Source: Aureococcus anophagefferens (Eukaryota > Sar > Pelagophyceae > Pelagomonadales > Pelagomonadaceae). From it: a DNA stretch of 64,000 nucleotides. This document shows, piece by piece, positions 9,020 through 18,819 of this stretch (positions within the stretch are counted from its first letter, which is position 1; each line of letters opens with the position of its first letter). The stretch spans positions 682,043 through 746,042 of the forward strand of contig NW_008705567.1 of the NCBI RefSeq assembly GCF_000186865.1, read 5' to 3'. The notes beneath the pieces were generated by a model that was not told where the DNA came from, did not search any database, and saw only the letters and a program-made list of their open reading frames with translations. A program made the position numbers and the translations under genes.

Positions 9020-10615
9020 CTATCGCGGCCGCGCGGACGGCTGGGGGCAGCCGAGCTTCCGCGAGAGCCGCGCGTATTTGCCGCCGAAGACGTCCCGGTC
9101 GACGGCGACGGCCGTGCGGAAGAGCTGCGTGCGGTTCGCGCGGACCTTGGCGGTGAGGCCCTTGCCCGAGGTCCCGTGGCCCGACGTCGCCGACGGGTCC
9201 AGCGCGGCGTCGTGCGCGCGCGCGGCGGCGACGGCGGGCCCCACGGACGCCGCCGGGTACTCGAAGAAGTCGAAGATGGCCGCCCAGGCCTCCGCGAAGG
9301 GGTCGCGCGACGTCGACTTTGGCGCCGTCAGGTCGTCGATGCAATGGACGGACGCGTTGCGGCGCTCGCCCGCCGCCGCCGCGTCCTCAAAGGACGCCTC
9401 GACGCCCGGCAGGTCGCCCTTGGACGCGCGCACGAACTCGGCCACGAGGCCGTCGCGGCGGGTCGACCGCCCGAGGTACTGCTCGTAGGACTCGCGGTCG
9501 TTCGTCCCCGCGAGGTCGCTCGCGTAGACGGCGTCGAGGCCCATGACCGCCAGGATGTGCCGGTGCCAGCCGGCGCTCACGGCGCCGTGGCCCGGCGCGT
9601 CGCCGTTCATGGGCAGCGTGCACCACTTCTCCTTGCCCGCCAGGTGGTACAGGTAGCCCGAGACGACCGTCTCGAAGGGGTCCCGCACGAGCGCGACGAC
9701 GAGCGCGCGGCGCCCCGCGAAGTCCGCGCCGCACTTCTCGGGCCGGCACCGCGCGAGGCCGCGCCAGTGGACGTCGCGCACCGTGGACGCCGCCGCGAGG
9801 CACGCGCCGGCGACGCGCGCCTCGCGGACGGCGCCGAGGACCTTCTCGCCGAGCACGGTCCCCGTCTTGTGGTTCGCGCCGAGGATGCGCAGCGGCTCCG
9901 ACGGGTCCGACACGGGCGGGCACCGCGGGCAGCCGCCGCAGCAGCCCCGGCCCTTGGCGTGCTTCGGCAGGTGCGGGTAGAGGCACGACGGCAGCGCCTC
10001 CGGCGGCCGGCGCCTCCGCGCCGCCGGGGGCCGCGCGGGCGCGCGCGGGGCCGCGTCCGGCGCCGCGGGCCTCGACGCGCGCGGCGGCTCGCGGGTTTGC
10101 TCCGACGGCGCGCGGCGGAGCCTCTGCGAGCCAGGGCGCCGCGCCTCGGGGGCCGCGTCCTCGGCGCTCCGCGCGGGCGCGCGGCCGCGCTCCGGGGCCG
10201 CGTCCCTGGCGCTCCGCTCGGGCGCGCGGCCGCGCCGCGCCGGGAGCGCGTCGGCGAGGGGCTTGCGCGCCGGGCGGTCGACGGCCGGCGCGCGGCCGCC
10301 GACGACGGATCGCCGCCGCGACGCGCGCGCGGCCTCGGCGCCGTCGGCGTCCGCGCGGACCGCGCCCGTGGCGCCCGCGCGCGACCGCCGCGGCGGCGGT
10401 GGCGCCCGCACCGGCGGCGGCGGCGCCGCGCCCGCGCGGCTCGACGGCCGCGCGGCGGCGCGCGCCGCGTGCTTGCCGCCCGTGCCGGCGGTGCCGTGGT
10501 GGTGGCCGCCGCCGCTCGTCGGCGGCACGGCCAGCGCCGCGCGCCGGCCTTGTTGTCCCTGTTCCAGCGCCGGCGCCGCGAGCGCTAGCGTTAGCGCCGC
10601 GACGCAGCGGAGCAT
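9020..10615 (-). CDS. Secreted or Golgi sulfotransferase-like protein
   Basis: The 531-residue protein opens with a signal peptide (MLRCVAALTLALAAPALEQ), then an Arg/Ala/Pro-rich stem of about 190 residues. The enzyme domain has the 5'-phosphosulfate loop GANHKTGTVLG (about 243-253) and the 3'-phosphate-binding strand and Ser in VRDPFETVVSGYLYH (about 309-323). Both are typical of PAPS-dependent sulfotransferases that act on glycans or other lumenal acceptors. A Cys-rich stretch (CCGGCPRCPP) precedes the fold. The C-terminal motif resembles the family's GKGLTAKVRANR-type PAPS-proximal loop. It is convergent with the phosphatase gene. The sulfatase at 16.6 kb may act on related sulfated material. 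Confidence 0.8.
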   Translation of the reverse strand: MLRCVAALTLALAAPALEQGQQGRRAALAVPPTSGGGHHHGTAGTGGKHAARAAARPSSRAGAAPPPPVRAPPPPRRSRAGATGAVRADADGAEAARASRRRSVVGGRAPAVDRPARKPLADALPARRGRAPERSARDAAPERGRAPARSAEDAAPEARRPGSQRLRRAPSEQTREPPRASRPAAPDAAPRAPARPPAARRRRPPEALPSCLYPHLPKHAKGRGCCGGCPRCPPVSDPSEPLRILGANHKTGTVLGEKVLGAVREARVAGACLAAASTVRDVHWRGLARCRPEKCGADFAGRRALVVALVRDPFETVVSGYLYHLAGKEKWCTLPMNGDAPGHGAVSAGWHRHILAVMGLDAVYASDLAGTNDRESYEQYLGRSTRRDGLVAEFVRASKGDLPGVEASFEDAAAAGERRNASVHCIDDLTAPKSTSRDPFAEAWAAIFDFFEYPAASVGPAVAAARAHDAALDPSATSGHGTSGKGLTAKVRANRTQLFRTAVAVDRDVFGGKYARLSRKLGCPQPSARPR

Positions 10616-10840
10616 CGGCCTAATAATTCATATTTTGGGCTGCCTCCATCACTGCGGCGGCAAAGGTCCACCTCAAGATCGGACGCAAGATCTCCACACG
10701 CTCCACACCTGTGTGGACAAGCCGGCTCTGGAGTATAGAGGGGCCTGCGCTCTCAGTGCGACGGGGCGTCTAGCTCAGCGTCACCGCGCGGAGGAGCTTC
10801 TCCGCGGCCTGCTGGGGGTCCGCGAGCGCCGCACCATCTC

Positions 10841-13060
10841 ATGGTGCGCGGACCGTGTGCCGTGTGCGGCGCTGAGGAGGCTCCGTTTAAATGTGACCGC
10901 TGCTTTGGCGTCCGCTATTGCGGGCCCGAGTGCTTCGAGAGCGACACCTGCTTGAAAAAGATCGCCTACCATCGATCCGCCGCCGCGCTCTGCGAGGCGC
11001 CGCGGGAGGCGAACGGCGTCGAGGAGTTCCTCGGATTACGCGTCGCCGGCCTCGAAGCGGAGGTCGCGCGGCTGACGACGGCTGCGGCGTCCGCGGCGAG
11101 CGAGGAGGCGAACGCGCCGCCGACGAGCGCCGCCGGGTGGCTGGGGAAGCTTACGGTCGGAGGCATCGCGTCCCTCCTCGAGACGCCCGGCAGCTTTTAC
11201 GACGGTGAGCTGGTACTGCAGGTGCTGGCTTACGAGGGTGAGAAGTTCAATGGAGTGCACAATGGAGTAAACGTCTACAGTGTCAGCGACGGGACGTTCT
11301 TTGGCTACGCCTCGGTGCCATCTCCATCGCTCGCTGATGATATGAAGAAAACCGTCGATCCGAACGCCATCGTCAAGCTCATCGGGTATGGCGTCCCCCC
11401 GGAAAAGATGCCGGGCCTCCTGTTCATCAATTTCAAGCGCTTCGAGCTCGTCGAGCGCGGCGCCGTCGTGGGCGAGCGCCTCGGCGCGCCCGTGGAGCAC
11501 GAGTCGTTGCAGAAGTTGGTGCAGCTCGCGGCGCAAGCGAAGGCCAAGAAGGACGCGAAAGCGCCGAAGGCGAAGACGCAGCCGCCGCCGGCCGCGTCGA
11601 AGCCGAAGAAGCCACCGGCGACGTTCGCCGTGGACGAGGCCTACCCCAAGGAGAAGGTGCTGCGGCTCCACGACGCGGCGATGTCTGCGCGGCTCGTCGT
11701 GCCGAGCGCCAAGGAGCAGCGCAAGCTCTTCCAGCGGCGCAACGTCGTCCTGCGCGAGGTCGCGGAGAACGAGTTCCGGCACTGGCGCGCGGGCGCGCCG
11801 TCCGTCGTGCCCGCGTGCTTCTTCGCGGAGTATTTCGAGACGCTGACGTGCGGGCTCTTCGCGGACTGGTCGCGCGAGGACTGGGCGAACGTCGTCGTCG
11901 CGGGCGGCGCCGTGCTCCTGTGCGCGCTGCCGCTTCCCCACGATTATCGGGTGCTCCGGGGCAAAAAATCCGGGAGCAGCGGCGGCGGCTTTGACTTTGA
12001 CTTCCGCGACGAAAACCGATTACGGCGCGATCCCAATGACGCTTCGCTCGAGCAGGAACTTAGGGAGGATCGGGGCGATGGACCGTATCTGTGGAAGAAG
12101 TACATCCAGGAGCGGCGCTGGCCGAGCGCGGACGTCGACATCTTCTTCCACGGGCTCGACCGCGAGGACGCGCACGCGAAACTCGTCCATCTGCTGAAGA
12201 AGCTCCGCCGCACGGTCAAGATGAAGGCGGGCGTCGAGCACGACGTCGTTTTTATCAAGACGCCGAACACGGTGACCGTCGAGAGCGGCCGCCCGCGCCG
12301 CAAGATCCAGTTCATCACGCGGCTCTACTCGACGGCCGACGAGGTCCTCAACGGCTTCGACATCGACTGCTGCTGCCTCGGCTACGACGGATTGGACGTC
12401 ACGCTCACGGAGCGCTGCGTCGAGGCCCTGCGGACGCGCGTCAACACGGTGAACCTGGACATTCGCGGCGAGTGCTACGAGATGCGGCTCCTCAAGTACG
12501 CGGAGCGAGGCTTCGCCATCTGCGTCCCGGGCCTGGATCGGAACGCCCTCGATCGAGACTGGTTTCGCATCGAGCTCGTGAAATCTGATTGGGGTGACTA
12601 CGAGACGACGACGAGTCGCGACTTTTCAAAGTGGTCCAAGGCGGAGAATCTCGAGCGGCTCCTGGTCGCGGAGGCGATCTCGCGCGAGACGGGCGGATGG
12701 CTGGACGACACGTTCCCGGGGCGCAGACGCAACATGGGCGCCGGCGCCTCCGTGATACAGAGGTTCGCCTATCACATTACTCCGAACGTTCTCGCGTCGG
12801 ACGTCGTTGACAACTACGGCGCGATGGGCAACACGAAAGACGGCGCCAAGGTGTATCCGGCCACGACGCAGCTCGGTGTCTTGGAGCAGGCCACGCTTAC
12901 GGGAAACCAGACGGCCGCAATCCACCCGTCGCGCGCCTTGAACTCCATCCGCTGGCCGGAGGGCAACATGGCGCGGAAGCCGCTCACCTTCGCGGCATGG
13001 ACCGCGTCCTCGCTCGTCGGCGCGGAGCATGCGCTCAACTGCTACCCTTCAACAAAGTGA
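10841..13060 (+). CDS. MYND finger / OB-like / nucleotidyltransferase-like fusion
   Basis: The 739-residue protein begins with a MYND-type zinc finger (C6, C9, C18, C21, C27, C31, H44, C51; the last His-Cys spacing is long). Residues 120-205 resemble the OB-fold N-terminal domain of replication factor A1 (VLQVLAYEGEKFNGVHNG, INFKRFELVERG). A Lys/Pro linker follows. The C-terminal region looks like a nucleotidyltransferase fold: VVVAGGAVLL (about 350-359), the DVD pair at 431-433 and GFDIDCCCLGYDG (505-517) give the expected Gly-Gly plus Asp pattern, though with a long insertion. That last motif is known to me from ankyrin-containing proteins of fungi and large DNA viruses. There is no intron. 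Parts have lower GC than the neighbours, compatible with transfer. Confidence 0.75.
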   Translation: MVRGPCAVCGAEEAPFKCDRCFGVRYCGPECFESDTCLKKIAYHRSAAALCEAPREANGVEEFLGLRVAGLEAEVARLTTAAASAASEEANAPPTSAAGWLGKLTVGGIASLLETPGSFYDGELVLQVLAYEGEKFNGVHNGVNVYSVSDGTFFGYASVPSPSLADDMKKTVDPNAIVKLIGYGVPPEKMPGLLFINFKRFELVERGAVVGERLGAPVEHESLQKLVQLAAQAKAKKDAKAPKAKTQPPPAASKPKKPPATFAVDEAYPKEKVLRLHDAAMSARLVVPSAKEQRKLFQRRNVVLREVAENEFRHWRAGAPSVVPACFFAEYFETLTCGLFADWSREDWANVVVAGGAVLLCALPLPHDYRVLRGKKSGSSGGGFDFDFRDENRLRRDPNDASLEQELREDRGDGPYLWKKYIQERRWPSADVDIFFHGLDREDAHAKLVHLLKKLRRTVKMKAGVEHDVVFIKTPNTVTVESGRPRRKIQFITRLYSTADEVLNGFDIDCCCLGYDGLDVTLTERCVEALRTRVNTVNLDIRGECYEMRLLKYAERGFAICVPGLDRNALDRDWFRIELVKSDWGDYETTTSRDFSKWSKAENLERLLVAEAISRETGGWLDDTFPGRRRNMGAGASVIQRFAYHITPNVLASDVVDNYGAMGNTKDGAKVYPATTQLGVLEQATLTGNQTAAIHPSRALNSIRWPEGNMARKPLTFAAWTASSLVGAEHALNCYPSTK

Positions 13061-13110
13061 ACGAAGAGGAGTCTTCCCGGAAGTGAGAGGTTATCTAGAA
13101 TTAGCACTCC

Positions 13111-15504
13111 CTAGAACTCGCCGCGGTTCCGGCCCGCGAAGCGGTTGTGCCTCCTCGTGTTGCGGCTCTTTCGCGCCGCGGCGGCGCGCTCTGCCGCGGC
13201 GCGCTCTTTCTCCATGCGCGCCTTCTCCAGCAGAGCCGCTTCCCGCGCCTCTCTCTCCGCGTCCGATTCGGCCGGCTGTTCCGGCTCGGCGACGGGCTCC
13301 TCCGCGGCCGCCTCCTCGGCGGCCAGTTGCTCCGCGGCCGGCTCCTCGGCGACCGGCTCCTCGGCGGCGGGCTCCTCGGCGGCCGGCTCCTCGGCCGCCG
13401 GCTCCTCGGCCGCCGGCTCCTCGGCGGCGGGCTCCTCGGCGGCGGGCTCCTCCGGAGAGGGCTCTTCAGCGGCGGGCTCCTCCGCGGCCGGCTCCTCCGC
13501 GGGCGGCGCCTCCGCGGCCGGTTCCTCCGCGGCGGGCTCCTCCGGAGAAGACTCCTCAGCAGCGGGTTCCTCCACGGGCGGCTCCTCTGAGGGCGCCTCC
13601 TCTGAGGGCGCCTCGTCCGCGGCCGGCTCAGCAGCCGGCTCCTCGGCGGCGGGCTCCTCCGAGGGTGGCTCCTCCGCGGCGACGGGCTCCTCCTGCGGCG
13701 CCGCGACCTCCTCCGCGGGCTGCGAGACGGGCGGCGGTCGCTCGTCGTCGTCGTCGTCGACCTGCGCCTTCGCCTCGTCGTCGTCGGCATCGTCGTCGTC
13801 GTCGTCGTCGGCGTCGTCGTCGTCGTCCTCCGCGGGCGCCTCGGCGCCCGGCGGCGGCGGCGGCGGCTCCTCGCCCGGGCGGAAGCCGCGGCGCGCCGAC
13901 CGCGCGGACAGCGCCTCGCGATAGTTGGCGCCGTGGCGCTCGGCCTCGGCCAGATCCTCGGCGGCGGCCCGCGCCTGGGCCGCGGCGAGGGCCTCGGCCT
14001 CCTCGCGCGCCGCGTGCTCCGCGTCGACGCGCGCGAGCGCCTCCGCCTCGAGCCGCTCGAGCTCCGCGACCTTCTCCAGCGCGTTCGCGCGCCGCTCCTC
14101 GGCCTCGCGCTGCTTCTCGTGGACGCCGTCGACCTCGGCGCGCGCCGCGGCCTCCGCCGACGCGTGCTGCGCCGCGTCGTCCAGGGCCTCGCGCGCGGCC
14201 TCGAGCTCGCGCGCCGCCGCGGCCTCGGCGGCCTCGCGCGCCGCGTGCTCCTCCGCCTCGCGCGCCGCCGCGACCTCGCGCGCCGCGTGCTCCTCCGCCT
14301 CGCGCGCCGCGGCCGCCTCCGCCTCGCGCGCCGCGGCCGCCTCCGCCTCCGCGCGCTCCGCGGCCTCGGTCCGCAGCCGCGCGGCCTCGACCTCGGCCTC
14401 GAGCTCCGCGCGCTCCGCGGCTTGCCGGCGCTCGGCCTCCTCGCGCGCCGCGGCCTCCTCGCGCGCCGCGGCCGCCGCCGCCTCTTCCCGCGCCGCGGCC
14501 GCCTCGGCCTCGCGCGCCGCCTCGGCCTCGCGCGCGGCCGCCGCCTCGCGCTCCGCCGCCTCGCGCGCCGCAGCCTCGGCGGCCTCGCGTTGCTCGGCTT
14601 GGGCCTTCTCGCGCGCCGCGGCGGCCTCGGCCTGGACCCGGTTGTAGTCCGCCTGGGCGTTGGGGTTGCCGCGGCGGCTCGCGGCGGCGCTGGGGGGCTG
14701 CGTCTCCCGCGTGCGCCGGTTGAAGCGCCGCCCCTTTACGGGATTCTCGGGCTCCGCGGGCGCCTCGGGCTCCGCGGGCGCCTCCGCGGGCGCCTCCGCG
14801 GGCGCCTCCGGCGCGACGGCGGCCTCGGCCTCCGCCGGCGCGACGGCGGCCTCGGCCTCCGCCGGCGCGGCGGCCGCGTCCGCCGCCGCGGCCGGCGGCG
14901 CCGGCCGCGGGGGCAGGAACGTCGAGAGCCCCGCGCCGGACGCGACGAGCGCCAGCACGACGGTCCAGAGCACGAAGACGACCTTGAACTTGAAGAAGGT
15001 CGAGTCCGCGCGGCGGCACTCGGCCCGGAGCAGCGCCAGCTCTTTCGCCGTCGCGTCGCCCTGGCGCATGAACGCGTGCAGGTACTGCCGCTCCAGGAGC
15101 GCCGGCGCCGCGGCGCCGCCGCCGCCGCGCGCGCGCGCGAGGTCGGCCTCGAGCGCGCGGATGCGGTCCCGCGCGCGCGCGAGCTCGTCGGACGCGGCGC
15201 CGTTACCGTCGTGCTTCGACGGCGAAGGAGCCGTCGCGGACCGCAGCTCGTCGAGGGAGCTCCGCAGCTCGCTGTCCTCGGCGAAGCGCGGCGCCGACGA
15301 CACGAGCGACTCCATCATGGCCCGGTTCCGCGCGCGGAGCGACTCGAGCTGGGCGCGCCGCGACGCGATGAGCGAGTCGATGTCGGCGGCGTCGCCGAGC
15401 GGCGGCTCGCCGGCGAGCGCGAGGGCCGCCCCGCCGTCCCCGACGGCGGGCGACGCCGGCGGCTCCGCCGCGCCGTTGAGCGGCGGCGTCGACGGCGGCT
15501 CCAT
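13111..15504 (-). CDS. Membrane protein with long Ala/Glu coiled coil and E/P repeats
   Basis: From ATG 15504 (MEPPSTPPLNG) the 797-residue product has a cytosolic N-terminal coiled coil (about 40-140) and one membrane helix (FKVVFVLWTVVLALVASGAG, about 170-195). Several hundred residues of Ala/Glu/Arg heptad-like sequence built from AAREAEE-type units follow. Next come a strongly acidic Asp run and a Pro/Glu repeat of EEPAAEEP type with 20 or more units, ending in a basic tail. No enzymatic domain is visible. It may be a structural or tethering protein of a membrane. The repeats are GC-rich and prone to length change. Confidence 0.7.
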   Translation of the reverse strand: MEPPSTPPLNGAAEPPASPAVGDGGAALALAGEPPLGDAADIDSLIASRRAQLESLRARNRAMMESLVSSAPRFAEDSELRSSLDELRSATAPSPSKHDGNGAASDELARARDRIRALEADLARARGGGGAAAPALLERQYLHAFMRQGDATAKELALLRAECRRADSTFFKFKVVFVLWTVVLALVASGAGLSTFLPPRPAPPAAAADAAAAPAEAEAAVAPAEAEAAVAPEAPAEAPAEAPAEPEAPAEPENPVKGRRFNRRTRETQPPSAAASRRGNPNAQADYNRVQAEAAAAREKAQAEQREAAEAAAREAAEREAAAAREAEAAREAEAAAAREEAAAAAAREEAAAREEAERRQAAERAELEAEVEAARLRTEAAERAEAEAAAAREAEAAAAREAEEHAAREVAAAREAEEHAAREAAEAAAARELEAAREALDDAAQHASAEAAARAEVDGVHEKQREAEERRANALEKVAELERLEAEALARVDAEHAAREEAEALAAAQARAAAEDLAEAERHGANYREALSARSARRGFRPGEEPPPPPPGAEAPAEDDDDDADDDDDDDADDDEAKAQVDDDDDERPPPVSQPAEEVAAPQEEPVAAEEPPSEEPAAEEPAAEPAADEAPSEEAPSEEPPVEEPAAEESSPEEPAAEEPAAEAPPAEEPAAEEPAAEEPSPEEPAAEEPAAEEPAAEEPAAEEPAAEEPAAEEPVAEEPAAEQLAAEEAAAEEPVAEPEQPAESDAEREAREAALLEKARMEKERAAAERAAAARKSRNTRRHNRFAGRNRGEF

Positions 15505-15676
15505 CGCTGCGTGCGATGCGACGGACGTGACAAGTGGCCACACGGCGAGTGTGGCGGCCAGAGCTCGTTTTTACCTCAAAAATCACCCGCATCGAGCTAA
15601 TGTTGCCGTAGACGCCGACGTCCGCAATTCGTCCGCACGTCCGCACTCGTGAGCTTTTAAGGCCGCCCGCCCGCGC

Positions 15677-16528
15677 CTACTGCGTCGGGCACTGGTTCTG
15701 GGCGAGGTAGAAGACGATGTTCCGCGCGCGGGCCTGGAGCTGCTCGACGCGCTCCCGCTTGTCCTCCGGGAAGCCGCGGCACTGCGACGCGCGTTCGAGG
15801 GCCTTCAGCGCGACCTCGGCCTTCTGCTGCATGACCTTGGAGGGCCGCTTGCCCTTGAGCTGGCCCAGCAGGGCCTGGCCCCGGTACCAGTAGCCCTTCC
15901 ACCACTCTGCGTCCAGCGCGATCGCGCGCGCGCCGTCGTGGGCCGCGGGCACCCAGCGGTCCGCCGTGAGGAGGCAGGCCGCGCGGTTCGTGTGGAGCTT
16001 GGCGTCCTCGGCGCGGCCGGCCACGCCCGCGGCGGCGAGGCAGTCGATCGCGTCGCTGTAGTTTTCCCACGCGTCGACGTAGCAGCCGTTGTTGAAGCAG
16101 GCGTTGCCCTTGGCCTTGAGGCGCGCCGCCTCGGCGCTCGCCCGCGCCGCCGGGTCGGCGTCGGCGGCGTCGCCGCCGCCGTCGTCCGTGGGCTCCTCCT
16201 CCGGCGCGAGCTCCGCGCACGCGGCCTCGGCTTCCGCGACTTTCCGGTTCGCCTTCGAGTAGGACGGCTTCATGCGCACGGCCGCGCGGTAGACGTCGAG
16301 GGCGCCGCGCGGGTCGCCGCGCTCCATGAGCAGGTCGCCGAGCGACAGCCGCAGCGGCAGGTTCTTGGGCTTCTCGCGGCACTCGTCTCGCCTAGATGCG
16401 CACGCGTCGGTCCCTCGCGTCCTCCCGCGCGCGCGACGCGGCGCGTTTTTCCGGCGCGGGGAAACGCGCAGCTCCCAGAGCTCCGCGTCCTCGTCGCGGC
16501 GCGTCGCCGTCAGCGCGTAGGACGCCAT
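15677..16528 (-). CDS. TPR-repeat protein
   Basis: Tetratricopeptide helices are clear: ERGDPRGALDVYRAAVRMKP, LKAKGNACFNNGCYVDAWEN, and an Ala-rich pair ending GARAIALDAEWWKGYWYRG. A reading frame runs through the whole region. Residues 21-46 are Arg-rich and look like a retained 78-nt in-frame GC-AG intron (16469-16392). Removing it gives 257 residues and joins ELWEL directly to RDECREKPKNLPLRL. TPR proteins mediate protein-protein contacts, and nothing here shows the partner. Confidence 0.75.
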   Translation of the reverse strand: MASYALTATRRDEDAELWELRVSPRRKNAPRRARGRTRGTDACASRRDECREKPKNLPLRLSLGDLLMERGDPRGALDVYRAAVRMKPSYSKANRKVAEAEAACAELAPEEEPTDDGGGDAADADPAARASAEAARLKAKGNACFNNGCYVDAWENYSDAIDCLAAAGVAGRAEDAKLHTNRAACLLTADRWVPAAHDGARAIALDAEWWKGYWYRGQALLGQLKGKRPSKVMQQKAEVALKALERASQCRGFPEDKRERVEQLQARARNIVFYLAQNQCPTQ

Positions 16529-16615
16529 GGATTCGCTGCGACGACGCTGCCCACGGCTCGCAGAGAGAGCGCGCTTCCTTCAAAACTTCATTTAACGCTT
16601 CAACAATAGCGCTCA

Positions 16616-18316
16616 TTAAAGCGCGGCGCCGTCGCCGGGCCGCCGCCGCAGGTCGGCGCGCGTGGTCGCGTCGACGCATGTCGAGCCGCGGTACGCCGCC
16701 GCGCCGACGCGGTCGTCGCAGCCCGCTTCGTCGTGCTGGCACTCGAGGAAGATCGCGAGCGCGGCCCGGAGCGCGGCGACCGCGCAGGCCGCGCGCGGGT
16801 CGCCGGCGACGTTGGCGAGCTCGAGGCCGTCGAAGTCGTTGATCCGCGCGTCGTCGAGGGCGTAGAGCTCCGTCGCGAGCGGTTTGCGTTTTTTGTCGAC
16901 GACCTTCTCGGGCGGGTCGAAGCGCTCGTTCGCGCGCGTCGCCGGCGCCGCGACCCAGTAGTACCACTCCGTGAACCGGAAATGGTCCACGCGCAGCGTG
17001 TAGCCCATGACGGGAATCTCCGCCGCCGTGAGCCGCTTGCAGTTCGCGTCCCACTGCTTCCGGTAGTCGCGCGGGCACCGCGGGTACTGCGTCACGGAGA
17101 AGTTGCGGTGCGGCGCGCCGGACCGCAGCAGGGGCCCCAGGCTCTTGCCCTGGACGTCCCGCGCCGGCGCCGGGAGGCCCGCCAGATCCGCGAAGGTCCG
17201 GTAGACGTCCGTGAGCTCGACGAGCGCGCGGGACCGCCCGGGCGCCACGCCCGGCGCGCGCACGACCAGGGGCACGCGGCTCCCGATCTCGAAGAGCGTG
17301 TGCTTCGTCCAGGACGCCTGCTCGCCGAGGTGGAAGCCGTGGTCGCTGCTCAGGAGCACGACCGTGTCCGCCTTTGCCGACGGGACCGCGTCGGCCGCGT
17401 CGAGCACGCGGCCCGCGAGCTCGTCGATCCAGGACGCGCAGGCGAGGTAGCCCTTGCGTAATTCGGCGACCATGGACCGCTTCAGCGGCCGGTCCATGGA
17501 CACCGCGACGGTCCCGTGTTCTTCGGTCGTCATCGTGTGGCAGCCCTCGTTGGCCCAGGCGATGTCGGGCATGTTCGAGGGCTTCGACCGGCTCCGCAGG
17601 GGCGTGCCCAGGGTGCCACTATACCGGTCGTAGAAGGCCCGGGGCACGTGCCAGCGCAGGTGCGGCCGGTAGAAGCCCGCGACGACGAAGAACGGCTTTT
17701 CCACTTTTCGCGCGACGCGCATGGCCTCGACGGCGTAGTCCGCCGTGAGGCGGTCCATGAAGGCCTCCTCGCCAAAGTCCTCGGGGCAGACGTCGAGGAA
17801 GCGGCCGCTCTTCGCGTTCTTCCGGCTGCATCTCGTCAGATTCTTCATCAGCGGCAGGTACGGCAGCTCGGCGCTCCAGGACCGGCCGACGTCGTAGGCC
17901 GGCGGCTTGCCCGGCTGGTAGGTCTTGCCCGCGCCCAAGGTCACGTAGCCGTGGTTTTTGAAGTACTCGGGCAGCGGCACGGCCTCGGGGCTCGTGCTCC
18001 GGAAGTGGTCCACAAAATTATACACCCGGAGGCTGTCGGGCCGCCGGCCCGTGAAGAAGGAGTTGCGCGACGGCGCGCAGACGCTCAGCTGGCAGTAGGC
18101 GCGGTCGAAGACTCTGGCCGTCGCCGCGAAGGCGTCGAGGCGCGGCGTAGACGTGTCGCCCTGGCCGTAGAAGTTGGTCTGGGGGCGGAAGTCGTCGACG
18201 AGGAGCCAGAGCACGTTCAGCTTCTTCGTCGGCTTGTCGCGGTGCTTCTTCGAGCTCTTCGAGCGCGCGGCGGCCGCGAGGAGCAGGAGCAGCGTTCGCG
18301 CGAGCATGGCGCTCAT
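16616..18316 (-). CDS. Secreted sulfatase, iduronate-2-sulfatase-like
   Basis: The 566-residue protein starts with a signal peptide (LARTLLLLLAAAARS). The sulfatase metal site VLWLLVDDFRPQTN lies near residue 35. The formylglycine signature CAPSRNSFFTGRRP has the modifiable Cys at residue 80. Further conserved blocks are FVVAGFYRPHLRWHVP, LLSSDHGFHLGEQASWTKHT and the basic triad region. The combination and length fit the iduronate-2-sulfatase branch, which removes 2-O-sulfate from uronic acids of sulfated polysaccharides. Activity would need a formylglycine-generating enzyme in the ER. Either Met1 or Met4 (18307) could start it. Confidence 0.9.
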   Translation of the reverse strand: MSAMLARTLLLLLAAAARSKSSKKHRDKPTKKLNVLWLLVDDFRPQTNFYGQGDTSTPRLDAFAATARVFDRAYCQLSVCAPSRNSFFTGRRPDSLRVYNFVDHFRSTSPEAVPLPEYFKNHGYVTLGAGKTYQPGKPPAYDVGRSWSAELPYLPLMKNLTRCSRKNAKSGRFLDVCPEDFGEEAFMDRLTADYAVEAMRVARKVEKPFFVVAGFYRPHLRWHVPRAFYDRYSGTLGTPLRSRSKPSNMPDIAWANEGCHTMTTEEHGTVAVSMDRPLKRSMVAELRKGYLACASWIDELAGRVLDAADAVPSAKADTVVLLSSDHGFHLGEQASWTKHTLFEIGSRVPLVVRAPGVAPGRSRALVELTDVYRTFADLAGLPAPARDVQGKSLGPLLRSGAPHRNFSVTQYPRCPRDYRKQWDANCKRLTAAEIPVMGYTLRVDHFRFTEWYYWVAAPATRANERFDPPEKVVDKKRKPLATELYALDDARINDFDGLELANVAGDPRAACAVAALRAALAIFLECQHDEAGCDDRVGAAAYRGSTCVDATTRADLRRRPGDGAAL

Positions 18317-18819
18317 CGCCGCGCGCGATTGTTGCGAGGGCTCATCGTGCTCGGCTGCAAGGTGTGTTCAACGTCGACTGCAAGTTCGCATCGAGTAGCG
18401 CTGGCAGCCACGACTCCCCACAACAGCGGCGCCTCCGACCTTTTCCTGGCGACGCATGCCGCCGCGTGAGCCGTGAAGTGCCCGTGGGAGATCTGAGCAG
18501 CAGGGTAGATCCCGCGCGCGGCGGCCCGCGCCGCGTCTCGCGCGCGCGCGGCAGCATGGCCGCACGTCTCGCGAGCGCGAGAGTACCCAACCTCGCTGGT
18601 GGCCGCCGAACCCGCGCCTGGGGCGGCTGCACACGTGTCCGGGGGGGTTTCAGGTGCAAGGTTTTTTCGTCCAAGCATGTTTGGCTCAGAAGAGATTTGC
18701 CACAACAGTGCCCCATGAATCGCGCATCCATCGGAGTGAGAAGGCCACCAGAATCCTCGCCCTTTGCGCTCGGACACGTGCAAGATCTGCAAGTCGAGGC
18801 ACGAAATACACCCACCACG
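18317..18819. other. Divergent intergenic region, 503 bp
   Basis: It separates the sulfatase and the GlmS-like gene and must hold both promoters. Long frames cross it on both strands, but their residue composition is not protein-like. No repeat, RNA gene or clear core promoter element was found. Confidence 0.5.

Noticed and set aside
10763..10836. tRNA-like GGGGCGTCTAGCTCAGC sequence
   Set aside because: It resembles an acceptor stem plus D-arm start, but there is no matching D-stem partner, anticodon arm or TTCRA T-loop, and the 3' acceptor strand does not pair.
13310..13700. Possible non-coding satellite array
   Set aside because: The GGCTCCTCGGC-type units are in frame throughout and encode Glu/Pro repeats of one long open frame, so coding repeats are the better explanation.
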